Source of the DNA: Cytophagales bacterium
Lineage (GTDB): Bacteria > Bacteroidota > Bacteroidia > Cytophagales > Spirosomataceae
DNA length: 64,000 nucleotides
Assembly: GCA_013298865.1 (NCBI GenBank)
Contig: JAAFJL010000006.1
Coordinates: 1-64,000, forward strand
Reading direction: 5' to 3'
A program made the position numbers and the translations under genes. The stretch's first letter is position 1. The number at the start of each line of letters is the position of its first letter. Shown here piece after piece: positions 61,385 to 64,000 of the stretch. The notes under the pieces were generated by a model. It did not search any database. It had not been told where the DNA came from and saw only the letters and a program-made list of their open reading frames with translations.

Positions 61385-62065
61385 ATGCAAACATTCCTAA
61401 AACTCGCATTATACCTACACATTTTCGCAGGATTTACTGCCTTAGTAACGGGACTCGTTCCGATGATTGCTAAGAAGGGAGGGGAGGCTCATATTCTCTG
61501 GGGCAAAGTCTATTATTGGGCGATGTTCTTGGTAGCTCTTACAGCATTAATCCGTTTTCAGATGCAATTGAGATTGATTTTCCTTTCTGGAATTGCCGTT
61601 TTTAGTTTTTACAATACCTTCACAGGCGTACGTCTTATCCGTAGAAAAGAGAATCCAAAACCTGAATTTATCGACTGGTTTGGGGCAACTTTGATGATAA
61701 TTTATTCATTCGGAATGGTTTATTTTGGGTATTTGGCACTTCAAAAAAATAACGTTTTCTTCACGACCCTTTTCGCTATTTTTGGCATTTTCATGTTCGT
61801 TTTAGCCCTTGAAGATTTACGAGTTTTTATGGGCAAAAAGTTGATTGATAACGATGCCCCCGTCCCAACTCGCTACTGGTTTCAGAATCATATTTCACGT
61901 ATGGGAGGGTCTTACATTGCTACTGTGACGGCATTTTTGGTAGTCAACAATCCGCCTCAAATTCCTGGGTTAGTAGTTTGGATTGCCCCAGGGGTGATTG
62001 GTGGAATCGTTATCGGACGGACACGCAAATTTTATAGGAATAAATTTAAAAAAACATTGGGGTAA
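61385..62065 (+). CDS. DUF2306-like membrane protein
   Basis: The 226-residue protein has about seven hydrophobic segments. It opens with LALYLHIFAGFTALVTGLVP and a HILWGKVYYWAM segment with His in the pattern of DUF2306-type proteins, and contains NHISRMGGSYIATVTAFLVV in the C-terminal half. The conserved His residues may bind metal or heme, but that is inference. It lies after the receptor and ends in a REP palindrome. Function unknown. Confidence 0.7.
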   Translation: MQTFLKLALYLHIFAGFTALVTGLVPMIAKKGGEAHILWGKVYYWAMFLVALTALIRFQMQLRLIFLSGIAVFSFYNTFTGVRLIRRKENPKPEFIDWFGATLMIIYSFGMVYFGYLALQKNNVFFTTLFAIFGIFMFVLALEDLRVFMGKKLIDNDAPVPTRYWFQNHISRMGGSYIATVTAFLVVNNPPQIPGLVVWIAPGVIGGIVIGRTRKFYRNKFKKTLG

Positions 62066-62083
62066 CTCGTTTTTTATTTCCCC

Positions 62084-62114
62084 GCTCGCACCAAATTCCA
62101 ATTTGGTGCGAGCG
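62084..62114. repeat. REP palindrome between convergent genes
   Basis: GCTCGCACCAAATTC and its inverted partner (62084-62114) form a 31-bp near-perfect palindrome, same family as those at 57.0 and 57.8 kb. Confidence 0.85.
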
Positions 62115-62138
62115 AGAGTTCTGAAATAGCGTTTCTTC

Positions 62139-62666
62139 CTATACTTCTCCCAACGCAATTCTGATATGCTCATAATGGTGTTTTGCGTGCCAAAGCATCA
62201 TGTCGATTGCCTGCGGAAGATTCACACTCAATTTCCTGAATGGATGATAATAAGTTCGCTGATAATCACTTTCCGACAGTTGAGCAAACAAATACGCATA
62301 CCGCCCGTGGGTACTCGCAATCATTTGCAAAGAATCTTCAACGGGAGCTTTACTACCATCTGGCAAAGCAGCGAAGGTATTGACATTTGCCATAAAACCC
62401 ACAGGGTTTTCTTCGGTGAGGGCGTGCTTTAATCTGATAAAATGCCAAAGGTGAGTATCAGCTACATGATGTATCAATTGACGAATTGTCCAACTGCCTT
62501 CACGGTATGTTTTTTCTAAATCTTCATCCGAAAGATTGCCCGTTAAGTCCCTGTATTTCAGAGGATAAATTAATATTTCTTCAATATTTTGCTTGATTTC
62601 TTCTGCTGAATACTGGTCTTTTGCTACCCACTTTCCGTTTGGATATTGAATTTGTTCTAAAGTCAT
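62139..62666 (-). CDS. DinB/YfiT-like metal-dependent protein (possible bacillithiol S-transferase)
   Basis: The 175-residue protein matches the YfiT branch of the DinB superfamily. It opens with IQYPNGKWVAKDQYSAEEIK, and the metal-binding His residues are in LIHHVADTHLWHF and in MLWHAKHHYEHI near the C-terminus. Members of this superfamily conjugate bacillithiol or mycothiol to electrophiles. With bshC in the same window, a bacillithiol transferase role is reasonable but unproven. Confidence 0.88.
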   Translation of the reverse strand: MTLEQIQYPNGKWVAKDQYSAEEIKQNIEEILIYPLKYRDLTGNLSDEDLEKTYREGSWTIRQLIHHVADTHLWHFIRLKHALTEENPVGFMANVNTFAALPDGSKAPVEDSLQMIASTHGRYAYLFAQLSESDYQRTYYHPFRKLSVNLPQAIDMMLWHAKHHYEHIRIALGEV

Positions 62667-62762
62667 TTTTCAAATAGTTTATCGTTAAATTGCTTGAACA
62701 AAAATAGGGAATTACTTTTGAAAAACTCGCAAGAGTTTCTTGTGGGGATTTTGATTTTTAGG

Positions 62763-62798
62763 TATCTTTAAATTTATCCAAAAACTTGACTCAATCAT
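62763..62798 (+). repeat. Direct repeat, first copy, flanking a REP element
   Basis: The 36-bp sequence (TATCTTTAAATTTATCC and following) recurs at 62947-62982 with two mismatches. The copies flank the REP doublet at 62799-62946. Confidence 0.85.
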
Positions 62799-62946
62799 TA
62801 AGCTCACCCCGATTTGCAATCGGGGTGGCATGGCAATGCGACTGTGTCGCAAGCTATCAATAAATGAATTAGGCAATAATTAGGTCGATTTTAGCGACAT
62901 AGTCGCAATACCAGTCCACCCCGATTGCAAATCGGGGTGAGCTTAA
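62799..62946. repeat. REP doublet flanked by the 36-bp direct repeat
   Basis: The outer arms AGCTCACCCCGATT and AATCGGGGTGAGCT are inverted, each side being itself palindromic around TTTGCAA. Inner arms GCGACTGTGTCGC and GCGACATAGTCGC also form hairpins. The structure resembles the doublet at 57.0 kb. Confidence 0.85.
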
Positions 62947-62982
62947 TATCTTTAAATTTATCTAAAAACTTGGCTCAATCAT
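62947..62982 (+). repeat. Direct repeat, second copy, just before a start codon
   Basis: This copy ends 2 bp before the ATG of the next gene (62985), so the duplicated unit is the natural 5' flank of that gene. Confidence 0.85.
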
Positions 62983-62984
62983 CT

Positions 62985-63389
62985 ATGAAAATACTCTCTA
63001 AATATTGGTATGTAATTGTGGTTCTGATACTTATAGTTTTTCTGTATCGCTATTTTTTCGTTTATAATTTTACAGAAACAATAGAAATCAAAGACCTTTC
63101 AAAAAAATACCACTCTGAATGTGATGTTCAAATAAAAGACCCTATGTATATCTATGTTTTCATTGAAGGGGAATCTGACGGAGATTGTGAAGTCTGGATT
63201 CATCCTTATAATCAAAAACAAAAACGGATAAATGTCCCGAATCATCTTGATATCAGAAGATTTCCCATTAAAAAAGGGAGAGTGAATATTTCCTACAAAG
63301 AAGATTGGTATTCGCCCCCTTTAGTAGTTGATTATTTTAGTGAAACCGCTCAAAAAGGGAATTTGAAAATTAAAATTGGGGTAAATTAA
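62985..63389 (+). CDS. Small membrane-anchored protein, unknown
   Basis: The 134-residue protein starts at ATG 62985 (MKILSKYWYVIVVLILIVFL), which gives one N-terminal membrane anchor, then a soluble beta-rich part (ECDVQIKDPMYIYVFIEG, then YFSETAQKGNLKIKIGVN). An upstream TTG would run through the direct repeat and is not used. No family recognised. Its upstream flank is the second copy of the duplicated 36-bp sequence. Confidence 0.6.
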   Translation: MKILSKYWYVIVVLILIVFLYRYFFVYNFTETIEIKDLSKKYHSECDVQIKDPMYIYVFIEGESDGDCEVWIHPYNQKQKRINVPNHLDIRRFPIKKGRVNISYKEDWYSPPLVVDYFSETAQKGNLKIKIGVN

Positions 63390-63402
63390 ATAAACGCTGG
63401 TT

Positions 63403-63431
63403 GCTCACCCCAAATGCAAATTGGGATGAGC
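63403..63431. repeat. REP-like palindrome
   Basis: GCTCACCCCAAAT and its imperfect inverted partner ATTGGGATGAGC form a 29-bp palindrome of the same family. The remaining gap to 63683 holds only degenerate repeats and no supported gene. Confidence 0.7.
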
Positions 63432-63683
63432 AAAATACATGGCTAAAAATACCTCATATCTACTACCTCATACCTACGACCTAAAGAAAAAACCTCCTAA
63501 AAAATACTATAACTCCTACCAAACTTGTCCTCAAAATTTTGTTATTTTGCATTCCATTTCGTCATTCCTTACATTGAAGTATTTTTTTAATTGCTTCATT
63601 CTTAAAAAGTTGAGTCAGTACCGCCCAAAATTCAACACTTCAACTTACCAATACTAACCAATTTTTAACTCTACTTATCTCTG

Positions 63684-64000
63684 ATGAGCGATTCAAGTCG
63701 TCGTGCTTTTTTGAAATTAGGAGCTTTGGGCAGTACCAGTCTGAGTGCTTTTGCCCAAAACAAATCTCCTGAAGTTTTTCCGATTGAAAGCCAAAATGGT
63801 AAACTTTCTATTACTTCTCATGAAAAGGGTCAAGTTATCAAACCCCTTGATTTAGTGACAATTACGAGTACCGAAGCGGGCTATTTCTTTATCAGAGACG
63901 GGCGTTTCAGGATGTACCGCCGTGGCGATGGAAAAACTTCCAGCGTGACTTTTCGGGTGGGTGGTGCATTAGGAAATCACTTTTGTGAACTCCGCAATAA
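63684..64000 (+). CDS. Tat-exported protein, 3'-truncated by the window edge
   Basis: From ATG 63684 the N-terminus MSDSSRRAFLKLGALGSTSL is a twin-arginine signal (SRRAFLK), followed by a cleavage-like AFAQ. The visible mature part (FPIESQNGKLSITSHEKGQV, then GRFRMYRRGDGKTSSVTFRV) is beta-rich and not diagnostic. The reading frame runs open to the end of the window (105 codons seen). Function not assigned. Confidence 0.7.
   Translation, partial: MSDSSRRAFLKLGALGSTSLSAFAQNKSPEVFPIESQNGKLSITSHEKGQVIKPLDLVTITSTEAGYFFIRDGRFRMYRRGDGKTSSVTFRVGGALGNHFCELRN

Noticed and set aside
63439-63657. ORF of 72 codons
   Set aside because: Its composition is low complexity (Lys, Tyr, Ser), and it lies in a gap with degenerate repeats.

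Overview
The window looks like a chromosomal segment of a Cytophagales-type Bacteroidota (Spirosomataceae-like; the family is an inference). The evidence is low G+C, an alternative complex III plus caa3-type oxidase cluster, a type IX secretion (T9SS) C-terminal signal, a DUF4249 lipoprotein, a TonB-dependent receptor, bacillithiol genes (bshC and a YfiT-like DinB protein), and several promoters of the Bacteroidota form TTG-N19..22-TAnnTTTG.

Layout. 1-9.8 kb: a 5'-truncated thioredoxin-fold protein, a solitary nuoD, a membrane protein, an acetyltransferase, an M23 peptidase, bshC, a low-molecular-weight phosphatase, an SDR and a DUF4249 lipoprotein. 9.8-17.9 kb: rhaM, a CDF transporter, an HU-like protein, a VTT membrane protein, a two-component pair, and a DsbD-type disulfide reductase split over two frames at an A10 run. 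18-28.5 kb: glyA, an acyl-CoA dehydrogenase, guaD, an Rpn/PD-(D/E)XK protein, a secreted nuclease, a GMC oxidoreductase pair and hemE. 28.7-46.1 kb: a same-strand respiratory cluster, actABCDEF-coxBA-ctaA-ctaB-coxC-coxC2-subunit IV-SCO-DUF420, encoding quinol oxidation to O2 reduction together with heme A and copper assembly factors. 46.2-49.6 kb: a large secreted protein with seven nearly identical Ig/PKD-like repeats and a T9SS signal.

50.9-54.0 kb is the least ordinary part. Two very short transcription units (small ORF plus terminator) precede a calcineurin-like phosphoesterase whose frame has no stop before a dense five-tRNA array: Ser(UGA), three Leu-anticodon tRNAs lacking the long variable arm, and Arg(ACG). 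Behind the array lie a hairpin cluster, an orphan ORF, a short endonuclease V, and a tRNA-His split in its variable loop by a ~165 bp element with perfect terminal inverted repeats and a TA duplication. The composition suggests a phage- or mobile-element-derived tRNA island.

54-64 kb: a DUF6515-like protein, a REP-associated tyrosine transposase (RAYT) with copies of its likely cognate palindrome inside and next to it, an M20 hydrolase, a LytTR regulator divergent from a TonB-dependent receptor with five TTTG-headed repeats at exactly 20-bp spacing between them, a DinB/YfiT protein, and many REP-like palindromes, one flanked by a 36-bp direct repeat. The last gene runs off the window.

All calls rest on reading the sequence and recognising families; no searches or folding programs were run.
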